Part shown: positions 23,846-33,590 of the stretch, in pieces
Numbering within the stretch: position 1 is the first letter of the stretch
Layout of the letters: each line of letters begins with the position of its first letter
Source: Clostridiisalibacter paucivorans DSM 22131
GTDB lineage: Bacteria > Bacillota > Clostridia > Tissierellales > Clostridiisalibacteraceae
Assembly: GCF_000620125.1 (NCBI RefSeq)
Contig: NZ_JHVL01000030.1
Span: 1-43,204 of the forward strand
Direction: 5' to 3'
Length of the DNA stretch: 43,204 nt
The notes under the pieces: model-generated
What the model saw: the letters and a program-made list of their open reading frames with translations, nothing else
Databases searched by the model: none
What the model was told of the DNA's origin: nothing
Made by a program: the position numbers and the translations under genes

Positions 23846-25309
23846 GTGAAATTATCCCAGTTATTAGAGAATATATCTTATGTGGAATTTAAAAATTATA
23901 AAGATGTAGATATTTTAGGGATTGCATATGATTCCAGAAAAATAAAACAAGACTTTATTTTTGTAGCCATAGAAGGATTTAAGGTAGATGGGCATAGATA
24001 TGTAGAAGATGCAATATCTAAAGGCGCAAAGGCTGTAATGGTAGAAAAGTATGTAGATGCGGTGGACAACATTATACAAATAAAAGTAAAAGATACTAGA
24101 GAGGCATTGGCTGATATTTCAGCAAATTTTTATAATAGACCCTCTGAAAATTTACGATTAGTTGGAATAACTGGTACTAATGGAAAAACAACTACAACAT
24201 ATTTGATTAAATCTATTTTAGAGGTGTATAATAAAAAAGTTGGTCTAATAGGTACCATTGGAAATATAATTGGAGATAAGATAGAAAAAACTAATAATAC
24301 TACACCAGAATCATTGGAACTGCAAATGATATTTAATGATATGGTAAAAGATAATATGGATACTTGTATAATGGAGGTGTCTTCACATTCATTGGCGTTA
24401 AATAGGGTGTCTTCCAGTGACTTTAATATAGGTATATTTACCAATCTTACTCCAGAACATCTTGATTTGCATAAAACTATAGAAAATTATCTAAGTGCAA
24501 AACTAAAATTGTTTTATATGACCAGTAATTACAATATAATAAACGGAGATGATCCCTATGGCAAAAATATAATAAATGAAATAAAATCTTTAAAAACACC
24601 TTTATTGACATATGGAATAAATGAGTGTTGTGATATAAGAGCTAAGAATATAAGACATTCTTTAGAAAGTGTAAAGTTTACTTTACTAATAAAAAATGAC
24701 AGTATAGATATAAATATGGATATACCAGGAATATTTACTGTATATAATAGCTTAGCTGCTGCAGCATGTGCATATGCTATGGGGATAGATCTACAAACTA
24801 TAAGAAATGGACTAGAAAATGTGCATGGAGTTAAAGGGAGATTTGAGGTAGTACCTGTAGATAAAGACTTCACTGTAATAATAGACTTTGCCCATACTCC
24901 CGATGGATTTGAAAAGGTATTGAGTACTATAAATGATTTTGCAAAGGGAAGAAAGGTTGCTATTTTTGGCTGTGGCGGAGATAGAGATAAAACTAAAAGA
25001 CCTGTAATGGGAGAGATAGCAGGTAAATACGTGGATTTATGTGTTTTAACCAGTGATAATTCCCGTTCTGAAAAAACAGAAGATATTATTAAAGATATAG
25101 TATTAGGAGTAGAAAAAACAGGATGTGATTATGTAAATATACCAGATAGAAGAGAGGCTATTAAATATGCTTTATTAAATAGCAAACCAAATGATGTTAT
25201 TATTTTATTAGGAAAGGGACATGAAACTTATCAAATAATAAATGATAAGGTATTACCTTTTGACGAAAGGGAAATAATCATGGATATATTAGAAAAAAGT
25301 TCAAAATAG
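23846..25309 (+). CDS. murE: UDP-MurNAc-tripeptide synthetase MurE
   Basis: This ATP-dependent ligase adds the third stem-peptide residue (usually meso-DAP in sporeformers) to UDP-MurNAc-L-Ala-D-Glu. The 487-aa product has the three Mur-ligase domains: an N-terminal UDP-binding domain with DSRKI, ATP loop GTNGKTTTTY, TTPES, MEVSSHSLAL, and HTPDGFEKVL near the C-terminal domain. At the third-residue recognition site the family reads DNPR for meso-DAP enzymes; here it is DNSR (residues 404-407). Arg is kept, Pro is lost. Start GTG with tgaggtg upstream. murF, normally next, is absent; mraY follows after 47 bases. Confidence 0.93.
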   Translation: MKLSQLLENISYVEFKNYKDVDILGIAYDSRKIKQDFIFVAIEGFKVDGHRYVEDAISKGAKAVMVEKYVDAVDNIIQIKVKDTREALADISANFYNRPSENLRLVGITGTNGKTTTTYLIKSILEVYNKKVGLIGTIGNIIGDKIEKTNNTTPESLELQMIFNDMVKDNMDTCIMEVSSHSLALNRVSSSDFNIGIFTNLTPEHLDLHKTIENYLSAKLKLFYMTSNYNIINGDDPYGKNIINEIKSLKTPLLTYGINECCDIRAKNIRHSLESVKFTLLIKNDSIDINMDIPGIFTVYNSLAAAACAYAMGIDLQTIRNGLENVHGVKGRFEVVPVDKDFTVIIDFAHTPDGFEKVLSTINDFAKGRKVAIFGCGGDRDKTKRPVMGEIAGKYVDLCVLTSDNSRSEKTEDIIKDIVLGVEKTGCDYVNIPDRREAIKYALLNSKPNDVIILLGKGHETYQIINDKVLPFDEREIIMDILEKSSK

Positions 25310-25356
25310 ACTATAAAATATGGTAAATTTTTGAAGAACATGAGAGGAGAAAAAGT

Positions 25357-26331
25357 ATGGTGGACTATAAGGATATAATAAGGATTATTCTTATTTCCTT
25401 TATAATAACTTTAATTCTTGGTCCTATTTTAATACCAATTTTGCGAAGATTAAAAGTAGGGCAAAGTATAAGACAAGAAGGTCCTAAAACTCATCTAAAA
25501 AAAAGTGGAACTCCTACAATGGGTGGGGTCATGATATTAGGAGCTTTGCTAATTACTACATTTACTTCAGGATTTATAAACAGAGATTTAATAATACTTA
25601 TAATTATAACTTTGGCTTTTGGTGCCATAGGGTTTATAGATGATTTTATTAAAGTTGTATTAAAGAGGTCGTTAGGACTTAAGGCATATCAAAAACTTAT
25701 TGGCCAAATTATTGTAGCTGTTATATTGGCTATTTATCAATCTAATAATACAGTGTTTGGCACTCAGATTTTCGTACCATTTTTTGATAGGTTGATTGTA
25801 GATTTGGGTATATTATATATTCCTTTTATAATTTTTGTAGTTGTAGGTACTGTAAATAGTGTTAATCTTACTGATGGATTAGATGGATTAGCTTCAGGAG
25901 TGACATTGATAGTGTTGGCATTTTTTAGCCTTGTATCTATGAAGATGGGCTTTTATAGTATTACTATTTTTTCTGCTGCACTGGCTGGAGGATGCTTAGG
26001 CTTTTTAAAATATAATGCGTACCCCGCAAAGGTATTTATGGGAGATACAGGTTCACTTGCATTGGGTGGGGCAGTTGCTACTATTGCTGTAATGTTAAAT
26101 CTACCTTTAATAATTCCCATAGTAGGCGGGATTTATTTTATGGAGGCTTTATCAGTTATTATTCAAGTGGTTTGGTTTAAGACTACTGGTAAAAGGGTAT
26201 TTAAGATGAGTCCTTTGCATCATCACTATGAATTGATGGGATGGAAAGAGACTAAGGTAGTCACTTCGTTTTGGTTTGCAACAGTTTTTTTATGTCTTAT
26301 AGGGGTTTATGGATTGAGATATTTTATATAA
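25357..26331 (+). CDS. mraY: Phospho-MurNAc-pentapeptide transferase MraY
   Basis: This integral membrane enzyme transfers phospho-MurNAc-pentapeptide to undecaprenyl phosphate, giving lipid I. The 324-aa, roughly ten-helix protein has the catalytic motifs FIDDFIKV, NSVNLTDGLDGLASG, FMGDTGSLALGG and the MraY-specific histidine cluster PLHHHYELMGW. The start ATG has GAGAGGAG upstream. It lies between murE and murD without murF. Confidence 0.97.
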   Translation: MVDYKDIIRIILISFIITLILGPILIPILRRLKVGQSIRQEGPKTHLKKSGTPTMGGVMILGALLITTFTSGFINRDLIILIIITLAFGAIGFIDDFIKVVLKRSLGLKAYQKLIGQIIVAVILAIYQSNNTVFGTQIFVPFFDRLIVDLGILYIPFIIFVVVGTVNSVNLTDGLDGLASGVTLIVLAFFSLVSMKMGFYSITIFSAALAGGCLGFLKYNAYPAKVFMGDTGSLALGGAVATIAVMLNLPLIIPIVGGIYFMEALSVIIQVVWFKTTGKRVFKMSPLHHHYELMGWKETKVVTSFWFATVFLCLIGVYGLRYFI

Positions 26332-26348
26332 TAGAGTAGGTGATAATT

Positions 26349-27728
26349 TTGAATTTATGTGGCAAAACTATTTTAGTATTGGGATTAGGAATAAGTGGTG
26401 TATCTACAGCGAAGGCTTTAAATGAAATGGGAGCTAATGTAATTATAAATGACAAAAAAACAAAGGATGAATTGAAAGATTATATCTGTAAACTTAGTGA
26501 TTATAATATAAAATATGCCCTTGGATATAATGATATGTCATTAGAGGGAATAGATATGGTAGTTAAAAGTCCAGGAGTTCCTATGGATCTAAATATAATA
26601 AAGAAGGCTGTAGAGTCCGGTATAGAAGTAATTACAGATATTGAATTAGCATATAGAATTACAGAGATACCTTTTATTGCAATAACAGGAACTAATGGAA
26701 AAACTACAACTACTACATTGGTAGGAGAAATATTTAAGAATGCAGGTTTTAATGTTAAGGTAACGGGAAATATAGGAGTGGGAATACTTTGGGAACTAGT
26801 AAACAATAAGGATATAGATATTTTTATTATAGAGGCTAGTAGTTTTCAGTTAGAGAGCACCAAATATTTTAAACCCAAGGTAGCAGTTATTACTAATATT
26901 ACTCCAGATCATATAAATTGGCATAAAGACTTCAAAAATTATATCAATTCCAAGAAAAAAATATTTAGGAATCAAACTAAGGAAGATTTTATAGTATTGA
27001 ATTATGATGATGATTTATTGAAGTCTTTGGAAAAAGAAATTGATTCAAAAGTGATATTTTTCACTCAAAAACATAAAATTAAAAATGGTATTTATTTAAA
27101 TAATAATTATATAGTATATGACTATGATAATGAGTTTGTTAAGGTAATGGATTATAGAGATATAAAGATGCCAGGAATGCACAATTTGGAGAATTCTATG
27201 GCTGCTATAGCTACTGCAAAGGCCATGGGAATAAAATGGGAAACTATAATATATACATTAAAGACATTTGAAGGAGTAGAACATAGATTGGAATTTGTAG
27301 ATGATGTAAATGGAATATCTTTTTATAATGATTCCAAAGGGACTAATCCTGATGCATCTATTAAGGCAATAGAAGCCCTTAATAAACCTATAACTCTTAT
27401 AGCAGGAGGTTATGATAAAGGCAGTGATTTTGAAGACTTTATAAATGCTTTTAATGGTAAAGTAGATAATATTATATTATTAGGTGAGACTAAAGAAAAA
27501 ATAAGAAAGGCAGCAATAAAATTGGGATTTAATAATATATATATAGTAAAAGATATGGAAGAAGCTGTTTTAAAAGGGTATCAAATAAGTAATTCTCCCC
27601 ATACTGTATTACTTTCTCCGGCTTGTGCCAGTTGGGATATGTATAATAGCTATGAAGAAAGGGGGAGACATTTTAAAGATATAGTAAGGAATTTAAGGAG
27701 GCAAGGGGATGATAAAGAGGAAAGCTAG
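26349..27728 (+). CDS. murD: UDP-MurNAc-L-alanine:D-glutamate ligase MurD
   Basis: Adds D-Glu to UDP-MurNAc-L-Ala in the cytoplasm. The 459-aa product starts MNLCGKTILVLGLGISG (nucleotide-like N-terminal fold). It has the ATP loop GTNGKTTTT, the EASSFQLE segment specific to MurD, TPDHINWH, FYNDSKGTNPDAS and the C-terminal SPACASWDMYNSYEERG. TTG 26349 is chosen: the in-frame GTG at 26340 is part of the taggtgat ribosome site. It overlaps the next gene by 20 bases. Confidence 0.95.
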   Translation: MNLCGKTILVLGLGISGVSTAKALNEMGANVIINDKKTKDELKDYICKLSDYNIKYALGYNDMSLEGIDMVVKSPGVPMDLNIIKKAVESGIEVITDIELAYRITEIPFIAITGTNGKTTTTTLVGEIFKNAGFNVKVTGNIGVGILWELVNNKDIDIFIIEASSFQLESTKYFKPKVAVITNITPDHINWHKDFKNYINSKKKIFRNQTKEDFIVLNYDDDLLKSLEKEIDSKVIFFTQKHKIKNGIYLNNNYIVYDYDNEFVKVMDYRDIKMPGMHNLENSMAAIATAKAMGIKWETIIYTLKTFEGVEHRLEFVDDVNGISFYNDSKGTNPDASIKAIEALNKPITLIAGGYDKGSDFEDFINAFNGKVDNIILLGETKEKIRKAAIKLGFNNIYIVKDMEEAVLKGYQISNSPHTVLLSPACASWDMYNSYEERGRHFKDIVRNLRRQGDDKEES

Positions 27729-28812
27729 TGATTTTACTCTGATGATAGCTACTATATTACTGGTTTTTATAGGCATTATAATGGTTTTTAGTTCCAGTTA
27801 TCCAGATGCTTATTATAAAATGAAGGATGGATACCATTTTCTAAGAAAACAAGTTATAGCTAGTGCATTAGGTCTTTGTGCTATGATATTTTTTATGAAT
27901 TTTAATTACTGGGTACTCAAGAGGTTGTCTAAGATTATATTTATAGCTTGTATTATACTTGCTCTGTTGATATTTACTCCATTGGGAACTTCTTATCTTG
28001 GAGCTAAGAGATGGGTTCAAATTGGAACTTTTACTTTTATGCCTTCTGATGCTATTAAATTAGGTTCCATAATATTTTTAACTTCTTTTTTATCTAAAAA
28101 AGAAGATGTATTGAAGGACTTCAAAGAAGGAGTAATACCATCATTGCTTATAATTGGTCTTTCATGTGGGTTGATATTATTGCAAAAAGATTTAAGTACC
28201 AGTGTAACATTAGGAGCAACTTTGGTATTAATACTATTTATAGCTGGAATGAAAATGTATCAATTAATTGGATTAGGTGTTTTAGGACTGAGTGCAATAG
28301 TTGCTGCTATCAGGATGGAAGAATATAGGTGGAAGAGGATAACTTCATTTATAGATCCTTTTGCAGTTAAATCCGATGAAGGATGGCAGGCAGTACAGTC
28401 TCTTTATGCTTTGGGGTCAGGAGGCCTTTTTGGATCAGGATTAGGGCAAAGCAGACAGAAGTTTTTTTATATTCCTGAGCCTTATAATGACTTTATTTTT
28501 TCTATAATTGGAGAAGAATTAGGTTTTATTGGATGTATGACTGTAATATTATTATTTATGTTAATTATATGGAGGGGAATAAGAATAGCTATTTCTATAG
28601 ATGATTTATTTGGATGTCTTTTGGCATCTGGAATAATATCTCTTATAACTATTCAAGCGTTGATTCATATAGGTGTTGTAACATCATCTATTCCACCAAC
28701 AGGAATACCTCTTCCATTTGTAAGTTATGGAGGTACATCATTACTTATCTTCATGTCATCAATTGGTATATTGTTAAATATATCTAGATACTCAGGTATT
28801 GATAGGAGTTGA
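27709..28812 (+). CDS. spoVE: SEDS-family peptidoglycan polymerase (SpoVE/FtsW)
   Basis: A polytopic SEDS glycosyltransferase that polymerises lipid II and pairs with the class B PBP encoded upstream. The 367-aa product has about ten membrane segments. Hallmarks: LGAKRWVQIGTFTFMPSDAIKLG, ILLQKDLSTSVTL, the DEGWQAVQSLYALGSGGLFGSGLGQS loop and PPTGIPLPFVSYGGTSLL. FtsW and SpoVE cannot be told apart with certainty from sequence; the gene order murD-spoVE-murG fits SpoVE, and only one SEDS gene is in the cluster. ATG with aaggagg upstream. Confidence 0.92.
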   Translation: MIKRKASDFTLMIATILLVFIGIIMVFSSSYPDAYYKMKDGYHFLRKQVIASALGLCAMIFFMNFNYWVLKRLSKIIFIACIILALLIFTPLGTSYLGAKRWVQIGTFTFMPSDAIKLGSIIFLTSFLSKKEDVLKDFKEGVIPSLLIIGLSCGLILLQKDLSTSVTLGATLVLILFIAGMKMYQLIGLGVLGLSAIVAAIRMEEYRWKRITSFIDPFAVKSDEGWQAVQSLYALGSGGLFGSGLGQSRQKFFYIPEPYNDFIFSIIGEELGFIGCMTVILLFMLIIWRGIRIAISIDDLFGCLLASGIISLITIQALIHIGVVTSSIPPTGIPLPFVSYGGTSLLIFMSSIGILLNISRYSGIDRS

Positions 28813-28817
28813 AGCAT

Positions 28818-29924
28818 ATGAAATTTCTTGTTACTGGCGGGGGTACTGGAGGTCATATATACCCTGCTCTTGCTATTGCTCATAAAATAAAGGAAACTTT
28901 TCCCGATGCTCAATTATTATATGTAGGAACTGATAAGGGAATGGAATCACAAATAGTTCCACGGGAAGGGTTTAGATTTAAAAGCATAAGGGTAAAGGGA
29001 TTTAGAAGAAAGATTTCTTTAGATACATTAAAATCAGTTAAAGAGTTGGTTTTAGGTATGAAAGATGCTAGAAGAATTATTAAACATTTTAATCCTGATA
29101 TGGTCATAGGTACAGGAGGATATGTATGTGGACCTATGGTTATATTAGGAGCTATGAAGGGAATCCCATCTATCATACATGAACAAAATGCATTTCCTGG
29201 AGTGACTAACAAAATATTATCTAGATTCGTAGATTGTGTAGCTATAAGCTTTGAAGAAAGTAGAAAATATTTTAAAAAAGCTAAAAATGTACATTTGACA
29301 GGGAATCCAATTAGAAATAATTTTACTAATATAGATTTAGATAAAGCCTATAAAAAGTTTAATTTTAAAAAAGATATCCCTATAGTATTGTCTTTTGGTG
29401 GAAGTGGAGGCCAGAAAAGCTTAAATAGTTCTATGCTGGGTCTAATAAATAAATATAGTGATAGAAAAGATATTCAAATACTACATGTTACAGGAAAAAA
29501 TCATTATGATAAATTTAATGAGGGATTATATAAAAGAGGTTTAAATAATTTGAGTGATCATATAAAGGTGGTGCCATATTTATATGATATGCCTTTAGCC
29601 CTTGGAGTTTCTAATTTAGTTATAACAAGTGCAGGAGCTATAACTTTGTCTGAGATAACAGCCCTGGGAATACCATCTATTCTTATACCTAAGGCTTATA
29701 CTGCTGAGAATCATCAAGAGTACAATGCTAGAGCGATGGAGAAAAATGGTGCCAGTGTAGTTATTTTAGAAAAAGATTTGAATAAAAATATATTATATGA
29801 CACTGTGGAGGAACTGTTGAATAATAAAAAGAAGATATCGATTATGAAGAAAAAAACTAAAGCATTAGGCAAATTAGATGCAACAGACAGTATAATGAAT
29901 TTAATTGGTGAACTTTTAAAATAA
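28818..29924 (+). CDS. murG: UDP-GlcNAc:lipid I N-acetylglucosaminyltransferase MurG
   Basis: A peripheral membrane enzyme that adds GlcNAc to lipid I, making lipid II. The 368-aa GT-B protein shows the N-terminal loop GGGTGGHIYPALA, GTGGYVCGP, HEQNAFPG, the second glycine-rich loop SFGGSGGQKSLN and the UDP-GlcNAc-binding ITSAGAITLSEITALGIPSILIP. ATG 28818 is chosen because taggag lies 9 bases upstream; the TTG at 28809 abuts it. Confidence 0.96.
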   Translation: MKFLVTGGGTGGHIYPALAIAHKIKETFPDAQLLYVGTDKGMESQIVPREGFRFKSIRVKGFRRKISLDTLKSVKELVLGMKDARRIIKHFNPDMVIGTGGYVCGPMVILGAMKGIPSIIHEQNAFPGVTNKILSRFVDCVAISFEESRKYFKKAKNVHLTGNPIRNNFTNIDLDKAYKKFNFKKDIPIVLSFGGSGGQKSLNSSMLGLINKYSDRKDIQILHVTGKNHYDKFNEGLYKRGLNNLSDHIKVVPYLYDMPLALGVSNLVITSAGAITLSEITALGIPSILIPKAYTAENHQEYNARAMEKNGASVVILEKDLNKNILYDTVEELLNNKKKISIMKKKTKALGKLDATDSIMNLIGELLK

Positions 29925-30015
29925 TACAAGTTTAGTAACACCTTGTTTAGAATATGCATAGACTAATTATATATTTGCTATACATAAAGGTATTGCGTAT
30001 TCTGGAGGTGTAGTG

Positions 30016-31269
30016 ATGGCCAAATATATCATTGAAGGCAGTAAGAGGCTTATAGGAGAAATTTCTGTTGGAGGGGCAAAAAATTCTGTTCTTCCAATAC
30101 TGGCTGCCACAGTTATCAATAGAAGTTCAAGCATTATATTTAATGCACCTAAAATTAAAGATTTATATATAATGATAAAAATTCTTAAGTCCATAGGCTG
30201 TAAAGTTAAATTTTCAAATAATATTGTATATATTGACTCAAGTACAATAGATAAGGTTGAAATACCTGAAGATTTAGTAAGAGAAATGAGGTCTTCTATT
30301 ATACTATTGGGAGCAATGCTCAGTAGTTGTGGTGAGACAATAATATCCTATCCTGGTGGATGTGAAATTGGTCCTAGACCTATTGATTTACATCTAAGTT
30401 CGTTGAAGGCTATGGGCGCTGAAATAAATGAGTCCCATGGATTTATACATTGTAAGTCTAAAAGATTAACAGGAGCAGATATACAATTGGATTATCCCAG
30501 TGTAGGCGCTACAGAAAATATAATATTGGCAGCAGTAAAGGCCAAAGGAACTACAATAATAAGAAATGCTGCAAGAGAACCTGAAATAATAGATCTACAG
30601 AACTATTTGAAAAAGGCAGGATGTAAAATTTATGGGGCTGGCACCAGTGTTATTAGGATTGATGGAGTAGATAGTTTGAAAGAGGTAGAACATACTATTA
30701 TACCTGATAGGATAGTGGCAGGGACATATATGATAGCATCTGCAATTACGGGTGGAGAATTGGTATTAAAAAATATAGAAGTAGACCATATTCAATCTAT
30801 AATTGCAAAAATTAAAGAAACTGGATGCAATATTTATAATAATTGTACTGCATTAAAAATAGTAGGCCCTAAAAGATTGGAACCAATTGAATCTATACAG
30901 ACTTTACCATATCCAGGCTTTCCTACAGATATTCAAGCTCAGACTATGGCACTTCTCACTTTAGCTAGAGGAACCAGTGTTATAACAGAAACTGTATTTG
31001 AAAATAGGTTTAAACACGTATCTGAACTTATAAGAATGGGAGCAAATATAAAAATAGTAGGTAAAGTTTCTATTATAAAGGGAGTATCAGAACTTACAGG
31101 GGCTAAGGTTACAGCTAAAGATTTAAGAGGTGGGGCCAGTCTTGTATTGGCAGGACTTGCAGCTTCAGGTACTACAATAGTTGATGGCATAGAACATATA
31201 GAAAGAGGATATGAAGAATTAGACATAAATCTAAACAGGTTAGGGGCAAGTATAAAGAGACAATTTTAG
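30016..31269 (+). CDS. murA: UDP-GlcNAc 1-carboxyvinyltransferase MurA
   Basis: First committed step of murein synthesis: transfer of enolpyruvate from PEP to UDP-GlcNAc. The 417-aa product carries the GGAKNSVLP substrate-binding motif near residue 20 and the catalytic loop YPGGCEIGPRPIDLH with Cys116, so it is expected to be fosfomycin-sensitive. PGFPTDIQAQ and FENRFKHV further support MurA. ATG 30016 is chosen (ggaggtg 5 bases upstream); a GTG lies one codon before. In Clostridia a murA in this position, after murG, is common. Confidence 0.96.
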   Translation: MAKYIIEGSKRLIGEISVGGAKNSVLPILAATVINRSSSIIFNAPKIKDLYIMIKILKSIGCKVKFSNNIVYIDSSTIDKVEIPEDLVREMRSSIILLGAMLSSCGETIISYPGGCEIGPRPIDLHLSSLKAMGAEINESHGFIHCKSKRLTGADIQLDYPSVGATENIILAAVKAKGTTIIRNAAREPEIIDLQNYLKKAGCKIYGAGTSVIRIDGVDSLKEVEHTIIPDRIVAGTYMIASAITGGELVLKNIEVDHIQSIIAKIKETGCNIYNNCTALKIVGPKRLEPIESIQTLPYPGFPTDIQAQTMALLTLARGTSVITETVFENRFKHVSELIRMGANIKIVGKVSIIKGVSELTGAKVTAKDLRGGASLVLAGLAASGTTIVDGIEHIERGYEELDINLNRLGASIKRQF

Positions 31270-31323
31270 CAGCTTAGGCTGCGTTGTTTTGGGTGGACAT
31301 GCATTGGAGAGGAAGGATTTTAT

Positions 31324-32085
31324 ATGTCTAGTAGAGGAATAGTGGAGAAAAAGGTAAAGAGAAGAAAAAGGGGATTATTTTTATTAATATTAATAGCTAT
31401 TATATCTTTATTTGTTATATTGGTAACAAAAACTGATTTTTTTCATATAAAAGAGATTCAAGTTACTGGAAATAAAAGGTTAAATCATGATAGAATAGTA
31501 TTAGCATCGGGTATTATGAAGGGAGAAAATATACTTAGAATAGATAAAAAAATTATTACAGAAAACCTTTTGTCTCATCCATATATAAAAGATGTATCTA
31601 TAAAAAGGAAATTACCTAAAAAGGTAGTTATAAATATAAAAGAACGGGAAGAGATAGCAGTATTAAAATATATGGGTTCATATATATATGTGGATAATGA
31701 CGGCATAGTACTTAGTATTCTTTCTGAAAATGAGAAGCCAGATTTACCTATAATAGAAGGGTTTGAGATAGAAGACTTTACTATAGGTAAAAAAATAAAA
31801 TCCAAAGATAATATGGATACATCTAAATTTTTCAATATGATATCAATATCTAAAGATTTAGATATTATTAGCACTATTAAAAAGATAGAGATAGATGAAA
31901 ATTCTCAAATAAATGTGGTATTGTATGATAACTTAATATTTGCATTTGGGGGATTAGATAATGTAAAATATAAATTAAGTTCTATAAAAAAAATGGGTGA
32001 AGAGTTGGAAAAAAGAAATATAAAAACAGGCACTGTATATTTAAATAGAGGAGATAATCCTATCTATACACCTGAGATAGATTAG
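31324..32085 (+). CDS. divIB: Cell-division protein DivIB/FtsQ
   Basis: This bitopic divisome protein stabilises FtsL/DivIC. The 253-aa product has a basic cytoplasmic N-terminus (VKKRKRG-like), a membrane helix (about 17-35) and a POTRA domain (about 39-108, HIKEIQVTGNKRL to KVVINIKEREE). A beta-type domain follows. ATG with gagaggaagg upstream. It precedes the two DUF881 genes by 12 bases. Confidence 0.92.
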   Translation: MSSRGIVEKKVKRRKRGLFLLILIAIISLFVILVTKTDFFHIKEIQVTGNKRLNHDRIVLASGIMKGENILRIDKKIITENLLSHPYIKDVSIKRKLPKKVVINIKEREEIAVLKYMGSYIYVDNDGIVLSILSENEKPDLPIIEGFEIEDFTIGKKIKSKDNMDTSKFFNMISISKDLDIISTIKKIEIDENSQINVVLYDNLIFAFGGLDNVKYKLSSIKKMGEELEKRNIKTGTVYLNRGDNPIYTPEID

Positions 32086-32097
32086 GGGGAAGTTTAT

Positions 32098-32829
32098 ATG
32101 AATACAAAAAGTAAAATTGCTATTTTAATAGTCAGCATGATTCTTGGAATTATTTTAGCTATACAATTTAACACAGTAAAAAGTATAGTTGGTCCAGGAT
32201 ATTTACCAGTACAGAGGAGTAAAGAGCTTGCTGTAGAATTAAATAATCTTCAAAAAGAAAAGGAAAATTTATTAAATGAACTAGAGAATTTGGAAAAAAA
32301 GGTAAAACAATATGAAAGCAGTGCATCTAAAGAAAATGTATATATAGAGGAACTTTCTAAAGAGTTACAAAAATATAGAATGTTTGCAGGATATGAGAGG
32401 GTGCAAGGAGAAGGTATAGTTTTAAATATAGATGATCCTAAAAGAGAGATTGTTTATGGAGATGAAACTAGCACTATAGTAGAAAATTATGATTACCTAT
32501 TACAAATAATAAGTTATCTTAACGTTTCAGGAGCCGAAGCAATATCGATAAATGGGCTAAGGTATACAAATTATACCGAATTTCTTTTAGCTGGTAATCA
32601 TCTGAATATAAATGGAGTTCCTATATCTGCTCCCATTGAGATAAAAGCCATAGGACCTCCAGAGGATATGGAAAATGCCCTAAGGCTTAAAGGGGGAGTA
32701 TTAGATATACTTAAATATGGTTTTGAAATGCAAATAAGTTTAACACAGAAGAAAAATATTATAATTCCAAGATATACCAAGATACAAGAGTTTAGATATG
32801 CAAAGCCAATAGAAAATATTAATGGATAA
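32098..32829 (+). CDS. DUF881 family protein, first copy
   Basis: The 243-aa product has one N-terminal membrane segment (about 6-24) and a coiled coil (about 42-90). The extracellular DUF881 domain follows, with MFAGYERVQGEGIVLNIDD, SYLNVSGAEAISINGLRY and ISAPIEIKAIGPPEDMENAL. It belongs to the YlxW/YlxX-like group found between divIB and ftsA in many Firmicutes. Function is unknown; location suggests a role at the septum. A near-paralogue follows immediately. Confidence 0.9.
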   Translation: MNTKSKIAILIVSMILGIILAIQFNTVKSIVGPGYLPVQRSKELAVELNNLQKEKENLLNELENLEKKVKQYESSASKENVYIEELSKELQKYRMFAGYERVQGEGIVLNIDDPKREIVYGDETSTIVENYDYLLQIISYLNVSGAEAISINGLRYTNYTEFLLAGNHLNINGVPISAPIEIKAIGPPEDMENALRLKGGVLDILKYGFEMQISLTQKKNIIIPRYTKIQEFRYAKPIENING

Positions 32830-32863
32830 TGTGGTTATATGCCTTAGAGGGTGGAATGTTAAT

Positions 32864-33589
32864 ATGAAAAAAAGTTTTTTGAACAAAGGAATTATTTTTA
32901 TACTATCAGTTGGATTAGGTGTGTTGTTGCCTATACAGTTAAGGCATAATGTGGAAGACAATATATTTGTAACCATTGACTCTATACAAGCTATGAAAAA
33001 TGAGATAACTAAAAATAGAGAAGAGATAGATGATATTAATAAACTTATAGAAAAAAAGAAAAAAGAGTTAGAAAATATAGAGGCAGCAGATAATAAGGGA
33101 GATATAACAGATGTATTGAAAAATGAACTATATAAAGTTAAAGTATTAGCTGGATATGAAGATTTAGAAGGACCAGGAATTTTGATAAGGATAGAAGATA
33201 ATGATGAAAAATATAATATTGGAGAAGATATTGATGATCAAATAGTACACGATACAGATATATTAAATCTTTTGAATGATTTAAAGGTGGCAGGAGCAGA
33301 GGCTATAAGTATAAAGGGACAGAGGGTCTTAGTAAATTCAGAAATACAATGTGGTGGTCCTATTATATGGATAAATAAGAGGGCAGTAACGGCCCCATTT
33401 GTTATAAAGGCTATAGGGGACCCAAAGGTATTATATGCTTCAATAAATGCTCCCGGTACCTATGGGTATGTATTGAAAAATGATTACAATATAAAGATGA
33501 GAACTGATACCAGTGATTATATCCTTATATCTAGGAAACAAGGTGATTTATCATTGGAATATATTAAACCTGTTAAAGAAGGTGAGTAA
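32864..33589 (+). CDS. DUF881 family protein, second copy
   Basis: The 241-aa paralogue of the preceding protein has the same plan: membrane anchor, Lys/Glu coiled coil (about 38-75), then a DUF881 domain (VLAGYEDLEGPGILIRIED, LKVAGAEAISIKGQRV, TAPFVIKAIGDPKVLY). The start at ATG 32864 has gagggtgga upstream; the frame is open to 32822 inside the first copy, without a site. The pair probably arose by tandem duplication and may form a heterodimer. Confidence 0.9.
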   Translation: MKKSFLNKGIIFILSVGLGVLLPIQLRHNVEDNIFVTIDSIQAMKNEITKNREEIDDINKLIEKKKKELENIEAADNKGDITDVLKNELYKVKVLAGYEDLEGPGILIRIEDNDEKYNIGEDIDDQIVHDTDILNLLNDLKVAGAEAISIKGQRVLVNSEIQCGGPIIWINKRAVTAPFVIKAIGDPKVLYASINAPGTYGYVLKNDYNIKMRTDTSDYILISRKQGDLSLEYIKPVKEGE

Positions 33590-33590
33590 A

